This document shows positions 8,087 to 18,973 of a DNA stretch of 64,000 nucleotides, piece after piece (the stretch's first letter is position 1; each line of letters starts with the position of its first letter). The stretch is from CAVUAA01 sp963739345 (GTDB taxonomy: Bacteria > Chlamydiota > Chlamydiia > Chlamydiales > JAFEGQ01): contig CAVUAA010000001.1 in assembly GCA_963739345.1 (NCBI GenBank), forward strand, positions 930,001-994,000, read 5' to 3'. The notes under the pieces are model-generated. The model saw only the letters and a list, made by a program, of their open reading frames with translations, was not told the DNA's origin and ran no database searches. Position numbers and translations under genes: made by a program.

Positions 8087-8944
8087 ATGCCAAGACCACT
8101 GCGATACTCTGTTGAAGGGAAGCTCTACCACATCATCATGCGTGGGAACAATCGTAATACCCTCTTCCACTCGACGGGAGAGTACTACCGTTTCTGCCAG
8201 CTAATGGAAGAGGGGCTCAACCACTTTGATCACAGCCTCGTCACCTACTGCCTAATGACCAACCACGTTCACATGGTCGTAAAGGCCGGCCCTACTTCCC
8301 TGTCCGCGGTCTATCACGATCTTGGTTTCCGCTATGCACGGTTCTATCACCATGTCCACAAATCGTCTGGCCATGTGTTCCAGGACAGATTCAAATCAAT
8401 TCCCGTGGAAAATGCCTCTCATATGAGAACACTCATTCGCTATATTCATCTTAACCCTGTTAAAGCCGGAATCGTCGAGCGTCCACAGGAATACCGCTGG
8501 AGCAGCCATAGCGCCTACTTGGGCGATGAAGAAATTCCTTGTCTATCGCCAAAAATTGGACTCGAGTATTTCAATTTTGACAAGAACATGTTCCAAAAAT
8601 ACGTGATGTCAGGCGTCAAACAACCCGAAAAATTTGATATCGATACGGGAAAACTTTCCATTAAACTCGAGACAATAGTAGACGTTGTCCGCGATCACTA
8701 CGATCTTGAGCCAGAAGCCATCCGCTCCGATGATAGGGCCAGTAGGGGCCCTCACGCTCGCTCTGTGGTTGCTCACATAGCCGGTGAAGTCCATGGCATT
8801 AGCCTTCAAGATCTTGCGGACTATTTCTCACTAAAACCCGAGTCAGTTGGGAGAAGCAGAACCAGGCTAAATACTAAAATTTCTGCCTCACCTCAAATTC
8901 GCTCTGAGATCGAGAATATCTACAGCATTCTACTCGAAGACTAG
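8087..8944 (+). CDS. REP-associated tyrosine transposase (Y1/HUH family, RAYT)
   Basis: The protein is a single-strand DNA transposase of the Y1 (IS200-like) REP-associated class, 285 residues from the ATG at 8087. That start gives the family N-terminus MPRPLRYSVEGKLYHIIMRGNN; an upstream in-frame ATG at 8051 is less likely. The HUH metal motif appears as TNHVHMVV and the catalytic-Tyr region as RYIHLNPVKAGIV, followed by YRWSSHSAYLG. The C-terminal 90 residues resemble the DnaA C-terminal helix-turn-helix often fused to such proteins. The gene is framed by matching palindromes, its likely substrates. Such proteins usually mobilise short hairpin repeats, not themselves. Confidence 0.92.
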   Translation: MPRPLRYSVEGKLYHIIMRGNNRNTLFHSTGEYYRFCQLMEEGLNHFDHSLVTYCLMTNHVHMVVKAGPTSLSAVYHDLGFRYARFYHHVHKSSGHVFQDRFKSIPVENASHMRTLIRYIHLNPVKAGIVERPQEYRWSSHSAYLGDEEIPCLSPKIGLEYFNFDKNMFQKYVMSGVKQPEKFDIDTGKLSIKLETIVDVVRDHYDLEPEAIRSDDRASRGPHARSVVAHIAGEVHGISLQDLADYFSLKPESVGRSRTRLNTKISASPQIRSEIENIYSILLED

Positions 8945-8977
8945 TGTACCGATCGGGGCCTGGCCCCGATCGGTACA
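8945..8977. repeat. REP-like palindrome, copy 3 (right border of the Y1 transposase unit)
   Basis: TGTACCGATCGGGGCC and its exact complement surround a single T (8961), starting directly after the transposase stop codon. The arms differ from copy 2 by one compensated base pair (T-A replaced by C-G), which preserves the hairpin. Confidence 0.88.
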
Positions 8978-9011
8978 GTGATTGAATGTATTGGGGGATT
9001 GAGGTAAATTG

Positions 9012-11502
<2,491 letters not shown>

Positions 11503-11531
<29 letters not shown>

Positions 11532-11970
11532 AGAAATCCCCGGACTGGTGAAGCGGCTGCGGACTGAAGGGAAGACGATTGCCACCCTCAACGGCTCGTT
11601 CGACCTGTTGCACGCCGGGCACCTCCACATGATTGAGGAGGCATCCAACCAAGCCGACGTGCTGATTGTCGCTCTCAACACCGACCGGTCAATTCAGGAA
11701 TACAAAAGTCCTACACGCCCCATCTGTCCCCTTAAAGACCGGCAGGCGATGATGGCGGCGCTCCGCTGGGTAGACTACGTCACCTCCTTCGACGAGACCG
11801 ATCCTCGCGCACTCCTCTCCATCATCAAACCCGACGTGCACGTCAACGGCTCCGAATACGGGGCGAATTGTATCGAAGCTGATGTCGTCCACAGGATTCA
11901 CGTCGTCAACCTCATTCCCGGCCACTCCACCTCAAACCTACTTAAACGAATCAAGGACTCATGCGACTAA
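11503..11970 (+). CDS. Cytidylyltransferase-like nucleotidyltransferase (RfaE2/HldE C-terminal type)
   Basis: A 155-residue protein of the HIGH-type nucleotidyltransferase superfamily. The motif NGSFDLLHAGHLHMIEEA matches the nucleotide-binding site of D-glycero-beta-D-manno-heptose 1-phosphate adenylyltransferase, and DVHVNGSEYG plus IPGHSTSNLLKRI near the end match the same family (the STS/T motif). A role in ADP-heptose synthesis is the best guess, but glycerol-3-phosphate cytidylyltransferase-like activity is possible. It overlaps lon by about 29 bases with a Shine-Dalgarno-like GAGG inside lon. Another in-frame ATG lies at 11494. Confidence 0.85.
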
Positions 11971-13064
11971 TAGCCCGTTTCTCTGACCGCGAACAGGCGG
12001 TCAGCTTTGCTCAGTTTCTCACCTCCGAGAAGATCGATAACACCCTTGAAGCCGATGCAAATGCGCGCTCATTTGACGTTTGGGTAACCAATGAAGATCG
12101 GGTCGATGAGGCTCTCACTCATTATGAGAAGTTCCAGAGGGATCCAAACAATGCGCGGTTCCGCACCACCCACATCACTATTGAGAAGGTCGAAGAAGAA
12201 AAGGAACCTCCCAAACGCCCCTCCCTCCTCCTTCCCGGCGCACGCGGAATCGGAAAAGTAACCCTCCTCCTCATCATCGCCTCGGCGATCATCTTCCTCT
12301 CGGGCGGCATCCAAGTGTTCCAAAGCAGTGAGAGCGAGGAAGCTGACATGTTTTTTGTTGTCTCTCCTGTCTACTCCGCCCTCATGTACGACTACCCTGA
12401 AGCATTTGCCGCCTACGCCAACCTCATTGAAAAGTACCCCCTTCAAGAGGGCAAGCTCTCCCCCGACGGGGTCGCTGCACTCAAAAAAGTGCGCCAAATC
12501 CCCTACTGGCACGGATTCTACACCGAGGTGGTCGACCGCGCCCAAAATCGGGATCGCACACCAGTCCAGATGTTTGAGAAGATCCAGGAGGGCGAATTAT
12601 GGCGCCTCTTCACGCCGGTTCTGCTGCACGGAGGGATTTTACATATCTTCTTTAACGTCCTCTGGATGTTCATTCTCTCCGCCCAAGTGGAGCGACGGCT
12701 GGGCTGGTTCCGCTTCTCCATCTTCGTCCTCATCGCCAGCATCCTCTCCAACACCGCCCAATACCTCATGACCGGCCCCCTCTTCTTCGGCCTCTCCGGC
12801 ATCGTCACTGCTCTGTTTGGATTTATTTGGATGAGACAGAAAATCGCCCCGTGGGAGGGCTACCAGCTTAACAAACCCACCGTCTGGTTCCTCTCCATCT
12901 TCATCGGCGCCATGGTCCTCCTTCAGCTCATTGCCTTCGGCTTTGAGCTCGCTGGCCGCCCCTTCATCCACCTCGGCATCGCCAACACCGCCCACCTGGT
13001 CGGCGTCGGCTGCGGCATCCTCATGGGTCGGTTCCGCCTCTTTTCCATCCGAGAGCGGGCATGA
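11961..13064 (+). CDS. Rhomboid family intramembrane serine protease
   Basis: This 367-residue protein has a soluble N-terminal part (residues 1-85, resembling the small cytoplasmic domain of GlpG), one membrane segment near residue 95, a periplasmic-type loop, and then a six-helix rhomboid core. Catalytic features are visible: the HGGILHIFFNVLWM helix, FFGLSGIVTALFG with the nucleophile Ser, and NTAHLVGVGCGILMGR with the base His. It would cleave membrane proteins within the bilayer. It overlaps both neighbours by a few bases, so it is in the lon operon. Targets are unknown. Confidence 0.92.
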   Translation: MRLIARFSDREQAVSFAQFLTSEKIDNTLEADANARSFDVWVTNEDRVDEALTHYEKFQRDPNNARFRTTHITIEKVEEEKEPPKRPSLLLPGARGIGKVTLLLIIASAIIFLSGGIQVFQSSESEEADMFFVVSPVYSALMYDYPEAFAAYANLIEKYPLQEGKLSPDGVAALKKVRQIPYWHGFYTEVVDRAQNRDRTPVQMFEKIQEGELWRLFTPVLLHGGILHIFFNVLWMFILSAQVERRLGWFRFSIFVLIASILSNTAQYLMTGPLFFGLSGIVTALFGFIWMRQKIAPWEGYQLNKPTVWFLSIFIGAMVLLQLIAFGFELAGRPFIHLGIANTAHLVGVGCGILMGRFRLFSIRERA

Positions 13065-13954
13065 GCGTCCGCGACCTCACCATCCTCGGCTGCTCCTCCC
13101 AGCAGCCCACCCGCCACCGTAACCAGGGTGCCTACCTCGTCCGCTGGAACGAAGAGGGACTCCTCTTCGATCCAGGCGAAGGGACCCAGCGCCAATTCAT
13201 CTTTGCCAACGTCGCCCCCCCCTGCGTCACCCGCATCTTCGTCTCCCACTTCCACGGCGACCACTGCCTCGGCCTCGGCTCCATGCTCCTCCGCCTCAAC
13301 CTCGACCGGGTCACCCACCCCATCCACTGCTACTACCCAGCTTCCGGCAAGCGCTACTTCGACCGCCTCCGCTACAGCACCATCTACCACGAGCAGATCC
13401 ACGTCATCGAACACCCCGTCTCCGAAGATGGGGTCGTCCACGACGACGGCCGCTTCAAAATCGAAGCCCGCTTCCTGCACCACGGCTGCGACAACGTTGG
13501 CTGGCGAATCACCGAGCCCGACCGGCGCAAATTCGATGCCGAAAAACTAGCCGCCGCCGGCATCCGCGGCCCCCTCATCCGCGACCTCATCAAAGATGGC
13601 CACCTCAACGGCGTCTCCCTCGACGACGTCTCCTGGATCCGCCATGGCGACGTCCTCGCCGTCGTCATCGACACCCGCATCTGCCCCGCCGCCCACGCCC
13701 TCGCCAAAGACGCCCGCCTCCTCCTCTGCGAATCCACCTACCTCGACGAGCACCAAAAAATGGCCCACAAACACTTCCACCTCACCGCCACCCAAGCTGC
13801 CCAGATTGCCCGTGATGCGAGTGCTAAACAGCTCGTTCTCACCCACTACTCCGCCCGCTACCCCCACTCCCGCCCCTTTGAAGACGAAGCGCGTAAAGTA
13901 TTTCCCAATTCCCACGCCGCCCACGACCTCAAAGTTTTCGATTGGAAAAACTGA
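13061..13954 (+). CDS. rnz: Ribonuclease Z
   Basis: A 297-residue metallo-beta-lactamase-fold endonuclease that trims tRNA 3' trailers. The zinc-binding motif SHFHGDHCLGLGSM is near residue 65; other conserved parts are LFDPGEGTQRQ, the exosite-like region, and the closing LTHYSARYP. Its ATG overlaps the rhomboid stop (ATGA), indicating translational coupling. The gene is rich in C at third codon positions, as are its neighbours. Confidence 0.95.
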   Translation: MSVRDLTILGCSSQQPTRHRNQGAYLVRWNEEGLLFDPGEGTQRQFIFANVAPPCVTRIFVSHFHGDHCLGLGSMLLRLNLDRVTHPIHCYYPASGKRYFDRLRYSTIYHEQIHVIEHPVSEDGVVHDDGRFKIEARFLHHGCDNVGWRITEPDRRKFDAEKLAAAGIRGPLIRDLIKDGHLNGVSLDDVSWIRHGDVLAVVIDTRICPAAHALAKDARLLLCESTYLDEHQKMAHKHFHLTATQAAQIARDASAKQLVLTHYSARYPHSRPFEDEARKVFPNSHAAHDLKVFDWKN

Positions 13955-14007
13955 ACGCAAAAATCTCCTTTGCGATAGGGTGGGAAATAACACCCAGGAG
14001 GTTCACG

Positions 14008-14742
14008 ATGAAGAAATTATGCATGGTAGCGACGCTACTAGTAATGAGCGCCTGTACTCAAACCAAACAGCACGAAGGGATGAGCGCTTATACGCGCCGC
14101 ACCTTTGAATCACTTCAGCACACCGGAAATCTTGCGCTAGACGAGGTTAAGGTGACAGGAGAGCTGAGCGGCTCGGGCGAGCTAACCGCGAAAAAGTCCC
14201 GCTTCGGCTCTCTCACCTGGAAAGGACCGGTCAAGCTCGATGAATCTTCAGTGTTAGGGACAACGACAATCAACGGCGATAAAGTGGAGCTCAAGGAAAC
14301 AAAGATCAATGGCAATCTCGAAGTAAGGGGAACAGATAAGGGGCAAACCACCCTTGATCAGGTGACCGTTGAAAATCAGGTAATTGGCAACGGAACCCTC
14401 CACCTCACCAAAGGGCGCATTGGCGGTTTCGACTGGAAAGGAGCTACGACCATTACCGAATGCCACGTCGGCAAACAGGCTAACTTCACCGGCCCCCTCA
14501 GCCTCGAAACCTGCACATTTAGTGGAAGCATCATCGCCACCTCGACAATGGTCCATCTCAATGCTGTTGAAGTGAATGGGAACCTACTCATCCCCGAGAC
14601 CGGCCAGAACGAGGCGCAAACCGTGGTCTTGACCGGCGGCAGCATCATCAAGGGAAATATCACCTTCGCCTCCGGACAGGGAATCGTCAAGAAAGAGGGC
14701 GACTCCAAGATCGAAGGGAAAGTGATTGGAACAGAGTACTAG
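14008..14742 (+). CDS. Lipoprotein with beta-helix-like repeats, unknown function
   Basis: A 244-residue predicted lipoprotein. The start at 14008 is supported by CAGGAGG at 13994-14000. MKKLCMVATLLVMSAC is a type II signal peptide with lipobox and Cys16. The mature part consists of alternating short strands in repeating pattern (GELSGSGELTAKKSRFGSLTW, NGDKVELKETKINGNLEV, GNGTLHLTKGRIGGFDW), suggesting a beta-helix or adhesin-like fold comparable to polymer-forming bactofilin-type repeats. It should sit at the outer or inner membrane facing the periplasm. I do not recognise a specific family. It converges on the DMT transporter gene with a 4-base overlap. Confidence 0.75.
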   Translation: MKKLCMVATLLVMSACTQTKQHEGMSAYTRRTFESLQHTGNLALDEVKVTGELSGSGELTAKKSRFGSLTWKGPVKLDESSVLGTTTINGDKVELKETKINGNLEVRGTDKGQTTLDQVTVENQVIGNGTLHLTKGRIGGFDWKGATTITECHVGKQANFTGPLSLETCTFSGSIIATSTMVHLNAVEVNGNLLIPETGQNEAQTVVLTGGSIIKGNITFASGQGIVKKEGDSKIEGKVIGTEY

Positions 14743-15671
14743 GCTACGAGCTGGTCCGCCTCTACCACTAGAGTAGAGGCGGTCTTGTTTCGCCCCGTTG
14801 ATCTGCCCAAGAGATAACAGCCGACGATCACCAAAAAGGCCGAAACGACAAGCGAGGGGGAGAGCTGAGAAACCCCTCCAACGATTAACCATCCCACCGA
14901 TAAGATCGGGATGGCGTTAGCCATTCCGCCAACTGCCGCACATGAGCCGAGCTGAATCGCACGCTGCCAGCAGGGAAAGGCAAGACCGCTGACACCAGCG
15001 CCAAATGCCAGAATGAGAAAGAGCTCAAGAGGGGTCATAGAGACAAAGCCCCCCATCGAACATTGCACCACGCTACAGAGGATTCCTACAATTAGGACCC
15101 CCACGCCAACAAGAGGTTCCTCACCCACCGACTCCGATTTGGCTTTCACAATCAGTGAGTAGAGTGCCCACGATAGGGCGGCGACAAATGCCGTCAAATA
15201 GCCCCAGCCGTGTCCCAGTCCAGCTTTAAAATTGAGCGCGGGAAAGACAAGGACCAGCAAAGCTAAAAAACAAGCAAGAAGCCCTACAACTTGGCCTCGT
15301 GATAGCAATCGTCGGGTGCGGAGTGCCTCGCCGACCACCAAAAAACTAGGCCATAAATAGTTAATTAGATCGACATGCGCCGCAGGCGCCAGTCGAAAGG
15401 CCGCAACATAGGCCAGCTGGTTGACCAGTAGCAGGACGATGCCTATCCAACGAGTTGTCAGGTATCGCTTAATTGTGGGGATAGAACACCGCCTTCGTTC
15501 GAGGAGCAAGCTGACACAGCCACCTACGGTCAAGCCGATGCCCATTACCTGTAGAAAAGGAAGATGACTCAGAAGGCAAAGAAGGTAGGCACCCAGCGAC
15601 CACAAAACCACGGCAACGGACGCATAAAAATAGGTTTGCGTCCTCTTTTCCAAACCATTGATCACATTCAT
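14739..15671 (-). CDS. EamA/DMT-family exporter
   Basis: This 310-residue protein has ten hydrophobic segments in two halves, typical of the drug/metabolite transporter superfamily (EamA). The pattern YVAAFRLAPAAHVDLINYLWPSFLVV corresponds to the end of the first EamA repeat and GAGVSGLAFPCWQRAIQLGSCAAVGGMANAIPILSV to the second. Related proteins export amino acids or related metabolites from the cytoplasm. It is divergent from the MarR gene across a 193-bp gap that contains a palindrome, so it may be the MarR target. The substrate is unknown. Confidence 0.88.
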   Translation of the reverse strand: MNVINGLEKRTQTYFYASVAVVLWSLGAYLLCLLSHLPFLQVMGIGLTVGGCVSLLLERRRCSIPTIKRYLTTRWIGIVLLLVNQLAYVAAFRLAPAAHVDLINYLWPSFLVVGEALRTRRLLSRGQVVGLLACFLALLVLVFPALNFKAGLGHGWGYLTAFVAALSWALYSLIVKAKSESVGEEPLVGVGVLIVGILCSVVQCSMGGFVSMTPLELFLILAFGAGVSGLAFPCWQRAIQLGSCAAVGGMANAIPILSVGWLIVGGVSQLSPSLVVSAFLVIVGCYLLGRSTGRNKTASTLVVEADQLVA

Positions 15672-15789
15672 TTATCGCCTCTCCTCCACAAACAAATCAT
15701 CGCCTGCATTACTACTAACCTCGTTATAAACCACAGGTAATTAGCGACTAATGCACCGTTATGCGCACCTACTAGCCCATATTGTAACG

Positions 15790-15808
15790 TGCACGAAATA
15801 TTCGTGCA
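15790..15808. promoter_or_regulatory. Candidate MarR operator palindrome
   Basis: TGCACGAA-ATA-TTCGTGCA is a perfect 8-bp inverted repeat with a 3-bp spacer in the gap between the DMT exporter and MarR genes. MarR proteins bind such palindromes in their own divergent promoter regions. The assignment is an inference from position and symmetry. Confidence 0.45.
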
Positions 15809-15864
15809 AGTCATAAATAGATCAATGATAGCGCAATAGAAATCAGGGGTGATAGAGTAGACCT

Positions 15865-16344
15865 ATGGCAAATCCAATGTGTGAAGAGGTGCTGATTGGG
15901 CTGCGTAAGATCGTGCGCGCGATCTCCATCCAATCAAGACAATTAGAGCAACAGCATGGAATCACCACGCCGCAGCTTCTGGTTATGCGGGCAGTCGATC
16001 GAATCGGCCCCCTTTCAATTGGTGTGCTTTCTCGAGAGATCAATCTCAGCCAGGCAACCACTACTGCCATTATTGATCGTCTCGAGCGGAAACACTTTGC
16101 CACTCGCGACCGTTCAGAGGTTGATCGCAGAAAGGTTGTCATCTCATTGACCTCAAAAGGGCGAGAGATACTTGAGCGAGCCCCCTCACCCATACAAGAG
16201 GCATTCGAAAACTCGTTCTCCCGACTAGAAGAATGGGAACAGTCTCTGATCCTCTCCTCGGTCCAACGACTCGCCGCAATGATGAACGCTACCGACATCC
16301 CCGCAAGCCCCCTTCTTGTGGAAGGCCTCCCACTACAAGAGTAG
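15865..16344 (+). CDS. MarR-family transcriptional regulator
   Basis: A 159-residue winged-helix regulator. The DNA-binding region is visible as LSIGVLSREINLSQATTTAIIDRLERKHFATRDRSEVDRRKVVISLTSKG, including the conserved wing DRR. MarR proteins act as dimers that release DNA upon binding small ligands. Its divergent partner is a DMT exporter, a common regulator-exporter pairing, so control of that exporter is likely. The ligand is unknown. Confidence 0.93.
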   Translation: MANPMCEEVLIGLRKIVRAISIQSRQLEQQHGITTPQLLVMRAVDRIGPLSIGVLSREINLSQATTTAIIDRLERKHFATRDRSEVDRRKVVISLTSKGREILERAPSPIQEAFENSFSRLEEWEQSLILSSVQRLAAMMNATDIPASPLLVEGLPLQE

Positions 16345-16377
16345 ACAGAAAACCCCGCTCCGCGCGACTATCCATGC

Positions 16378-17328
16378 ATGTTTGTCCGCACCGCCTACGC
16401 CTTTCTCGAACACCTGCGGATCGTTAAAGCGGCATCTGTTCATACCGTGCGCAACTATTGCGTCGACCTCAACTCTCTGAAGAACTTCCTCGAAACCAAC
16501 GTCGAAACAACACCGGTCAAGCTTCGCCACGATGAACCGTACGAGGCGCGCGACCACACCCACGATGATCTGCTCGATCTGAAGCGCATTGACAGGCGCC
16601 TCGTCCGTCAGTTCCTCGCCTCACTCAACGCACATGGCACTTCGAAGCGGACGATTGTTCGTCGCCTCTCGTCGCTCCGTACCTTCTTCAAGTACGCCTT
16701 CTCGCAGGGACACATCACCTCCAATCCAATGGAGGATATCGAGTCGCCCAAGCTCGACAAGCGGATCCCCAAATCGCTCAGCTACGATCAGGTGCAGCGC
16801 CTTTTCGACATGCCCGATGCGAACACCTACCTCGGCTTTCGCGACCGGTGCATCATGGAGCTCTTCTACAGCTCCGGTCTCCGCGTCAGTGAACTGGTGG
16901 GCCTCAGCCGACCCGATCTCGACGCTGCCGCCCTCCTCGTCCGCCTTCGCGGCAAAGGGAAAAAAGAGCGGGTCATTCCCATCACCAAGAATGCTGCCGA
17001 GTGGATCCACGCCTACATCAACCACCCTGCCCGTCCCAAAAACTCCGATCCTGACGCCATCTTCCTTAACCGACACGGCCAAAGGCTCTCAGCCCGCTCG
17101 GTCGACCGCAAATTCGACAAGTACCTCATGATGTCGGGTCTAGCTGGCCGCGTCACCCCCCACACCATCCGCCACACCATCGCCACCCACTGGCTAGAAT
17201 CTGGCATGGACCTCAAGACCATCCAGCTCCTCCTCGGCCACTCCTCCCTCGCCACCACCACCATCTACACCCACGTCTCCCCCAAGCTAAAAAAACAGGT
17301 CTACGACAAAGCCCACCCTAGGGCTTAA
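16378..17328 (+). CDS. xerC: Tyrosine recombinase XerC
   Basis: A 316-residue site-specific tyrosine recombinase of the XerC/D type, which resolves chromosome dimers at dif. The N-terminal SAM-like domain spans about residues 1-110. Catalytic residues are seen in SSGLRVSEL (Arg), RGKGKKERVIP (Lys), HTIRHTIATHW (His and Arg), GHSS (His) and TTIYTHV (Tyr). Length is normal for chlamydial XerC. The AbiE module begins at its stop codon, and a decayed copy of its last 60 codons lies 1.6 kb downstream at 18974-19087, indicating that something integrated at or next to this 3' end. Confidence 0.92.
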   Translation: MFVRTAYAFLEHLRIVKAASVHTVRNYCVDLNSLKNFLETNVETTPVKLRHDEPYEARDHTHDDLLDLKRIDRRLVRQFLASLNAHGTSKRTIVRRLSSLRTFFKYAFSQGHITSNPMEDIESPKLDKRIPKSLSYDQVQRLFDMPDANTYLGFRDRCIMELFYSSGLRVSELVGLSRPDLDAAALLVRLRGKGKKERVIPITKNAAEWIHAYINHPARPKNSDPDAIFLNRHGQRLSARSVDRKFDKYLMMSGLAGRVTPHTIRHTIATHWLESGMDLKTIQLLLGHSSLATTTIYTHVSPKLKKQVYDKAHPRA

Positions 17329-18316
17329 ATCAGCTTGGTATAGATTTTCTGAACTTCTTTGAAGGCTCCCTCGACGTCCAAAGCAAGTCCACACTCGTGT
17401 GCCATTGCCGAAAACGGGTCCGTCCACTGCACCGGCGGCGGTAGCAGCTCCTTGGGCAGTGAATGAGAACCGCGCACGCGAAACACCCGCTCCATCACAG
17501 CCTTGCAATGCGCAGATTCGAGCTTTCTCATGCGAAGGAGCAAAACCATATCGACGAGATCTTTCACCCGTGTGTTGTGACCCAACTCACGAGGTCTTGT
17601 GTACGCGTGAACCTCCTCGGCCAGTTGCTGCTCCACTGAAATCATCGAAATCACGGGAGGCTTGATCCCGCAATAGCCGAGCCAGTCGGTCCCCTCTCGC
17701 TCCTCTTTGGATTCGATGACAATGTCAGCCCCCACATCAAGATGGAACTGGACGAAGGATCGAGAGTCAAGTCGCGCGACCACAGGGAATCTGGCTCCAC
17801 CATACGGAGCGTTCTCCAACTCCATCCGTGGACGATCAATCTGAAAGACGAAGTAATCATCCAAGTCAATTGTTCCGAGACCCAGATTGCTATCCGATCG
17901 TTCCACTAGGGCGTCTGATTTTGGGTGAGATACGAGCATCGCGATGAGTCCCATGGCGGTAGTCATGGGCGAGGAGCGAGGCGAAGTAGCTCAACAAAAG
18001 CAGACGTCATGGGGGGAGGAGAGGGTAGCAATCTGGGTCCGAGCTCCAACAACTCTTGATGCACTCGATCGGTCGAACGGAGAAAAGTCGTCAGGTCGAG
18101 ATCTTTGGTCGCGCGTGCCGAAGAAATACGTAGTTCCATGGCGTAACCACCCTTCAAAACGAACGGTGGCTCGCCGCTGTGAAAGAGACGGGCGAGCAAC
18201 CGGTCAAAAGCCACCTGCCGTCGCAGCCTTTGCAAATCTATCTGCTCTTGCCGCGCCTTGTTCTTCAGACGGGTCTCTAGACTTCGCCTAAAATCGGTCG
18301 CTGATTCAAATTGCAT
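17325..18316 (-). pseudogene. abiEii: AbiEii/AbiGii-type nucleotidyltransferase toxin, split by a MITE
   Basis: The N-terminal piece (from ATG at 18316, MQFESATDFRRSLETRL) contains the nucleotidyltransferase core FVLKGGYAMELRISSARATKDLDLT. The C-terminal piece has the family block NAPYGGARFPVVARLDSR..VQFHLDVG. Between them lies the 159-bp MITE at 17880-18038. Removing it and one CCGAG repeat rejoins the frame exactly (...HQELLELG-TIDLDDYFVF...), giving about 275 residues. AbiEii proteins are type IV toxins that modify tRNA or nucleotides. As it stands, only truncated products can be made, so the toxin is probably dead. It overlaps the antitoxin stop by 11 bases, and GGAG precedes the ATG. Confidence 0.9.
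17880..18038. repeat. MITE-like element, family 1 copy B, inserted in the AbiEii toxin gene
   Basis: A 159-bp non-coding element whose ends are inverted repeats (ACCCAGATTGCTA... and ...TAGCAATCTGGGT). It is flanked by a 5-bp target duplication CCGAG (17875-17879 and 18039-18043). The body matches copy A at 2692-2970. The small size, terminal symmetry and constant 5-bp duplication identify a miniature inverted-repeat element moved by a transposase encoded elsewhere. Confidence 0.9.
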
Positions 18317-18893
18317 GTGCCTCCATGAGTCTTCGCAGCTCTTTCGTTGCCGCAGAGTGCGCAATATGACTTCTTAGAATTTTTCCGCTACCAAGACCGT
18401 CCTTGAGGGCCTGGATAATGTGCTCCTCGGACACCCTACCGCTCTCTATCACGTCCAGGATGGTTTTGAGTGGTTTGGTCACCCGGTAGCCGCGTCGTTG
18501 TTCGACCTCTTCAAGATCGATGTCGGCATAGTGTAGACGCAGAACGCTGGGGATTTCCACATTTCGGCGAAACCGCGAAGGTACGGTCATGTACATCTTG
18601 TCCGGCATCAGATCGCTCAGCCCATGAATATCGAGCGCAGTTTCATGCGAGTATATTCCCTGCGGATTGCCTTCCTTATTCCGACTCCAGAGCGACCAAT
18701 AGACGAGCTCGGGACGCTCTTCACTGACCGGGTAGTGGACCAGGCGGTAGATGCCACGACCTTCTCGCTCCCACTCCCCAGATGCCAGTCGATAGTGGAA
18801 TGCCGATCGCGCAATGCCACACTCCACCGCCTGCTGTGCGGTGAAGTAGCCCTGCTGCCGGTCCGCTACCTCAAACAGATCTCCCCTACTCAT
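18306..18893 (-). CDS. abiEi: AbiEi-type antitoxin / transcriptional autorepressor
   Basis: This 195-residue protein matches the AbiEi antitoxin family: an N-terminal winged helix (FEVADRQQGYFTAQQAVECGIARSAFHYRL, then WEREGRGIYRLVHYP) and the C-terminal YSHETALDIHGLSDLMPDKMYMTVP domain with RVTKPLKTILDVI. AbiEi binds inverted repeats upstream of its own gene and prevents toxicity of AbiEii. It appears intact although its toxin is broken. A 31-bp perfect palindrome lies immediately before its start codon. Confidence 0.9.
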   Translation of the reverse strand: MSRGDLFEVADRQQGYFTAQQAVECGIARSAFHYRLASGEWEREGRGIYRLVHYPVSEERPELVYWSLWSRNKEGNPQGIYSHETALDIHGLSDLMPDKMYMTVPSRFRRNVEIPSVLRLHYADIDLEEVEQRRGYRVTKPLKTILDVIESGRVSEEHIIQALKDGLGSGKILRSHIAHSAATKELRRLMEAHAI

Positions 18894-18894
18894 A

Positions 18895-18925
18895 CACTCA
18901 TGTTATAGTAACTATAACATGAGTG
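18895..18925. promoter_or_regulatory. Candidate AbiEi operator: 31-bp perfect palindrome
   Basis: CACTCATGTTATAGT, one A, and then the exact complement ACTATAACATGAGTG, lying one base upstream of the antitoxin start codon. AbiEi proteins are known to autoregulate by binding inverted repeats in their promoter. The AT-rich centre (TTATAGTAACTATAA) may also hold the -10 region. Confidence 0.65.
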
Positions 18926-18973
18926 CAATACTCAAAGGTAAACGACTGACGGTGTGTAGCTTGGGAGCACCTT

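Noticed and set aside
12923..13993. Antisense frames over rnz and the rhomboid gene
   Set aside because: They are Gly/Val/Glu-rich mirror images of the real genes, without ribosome-binding sites.
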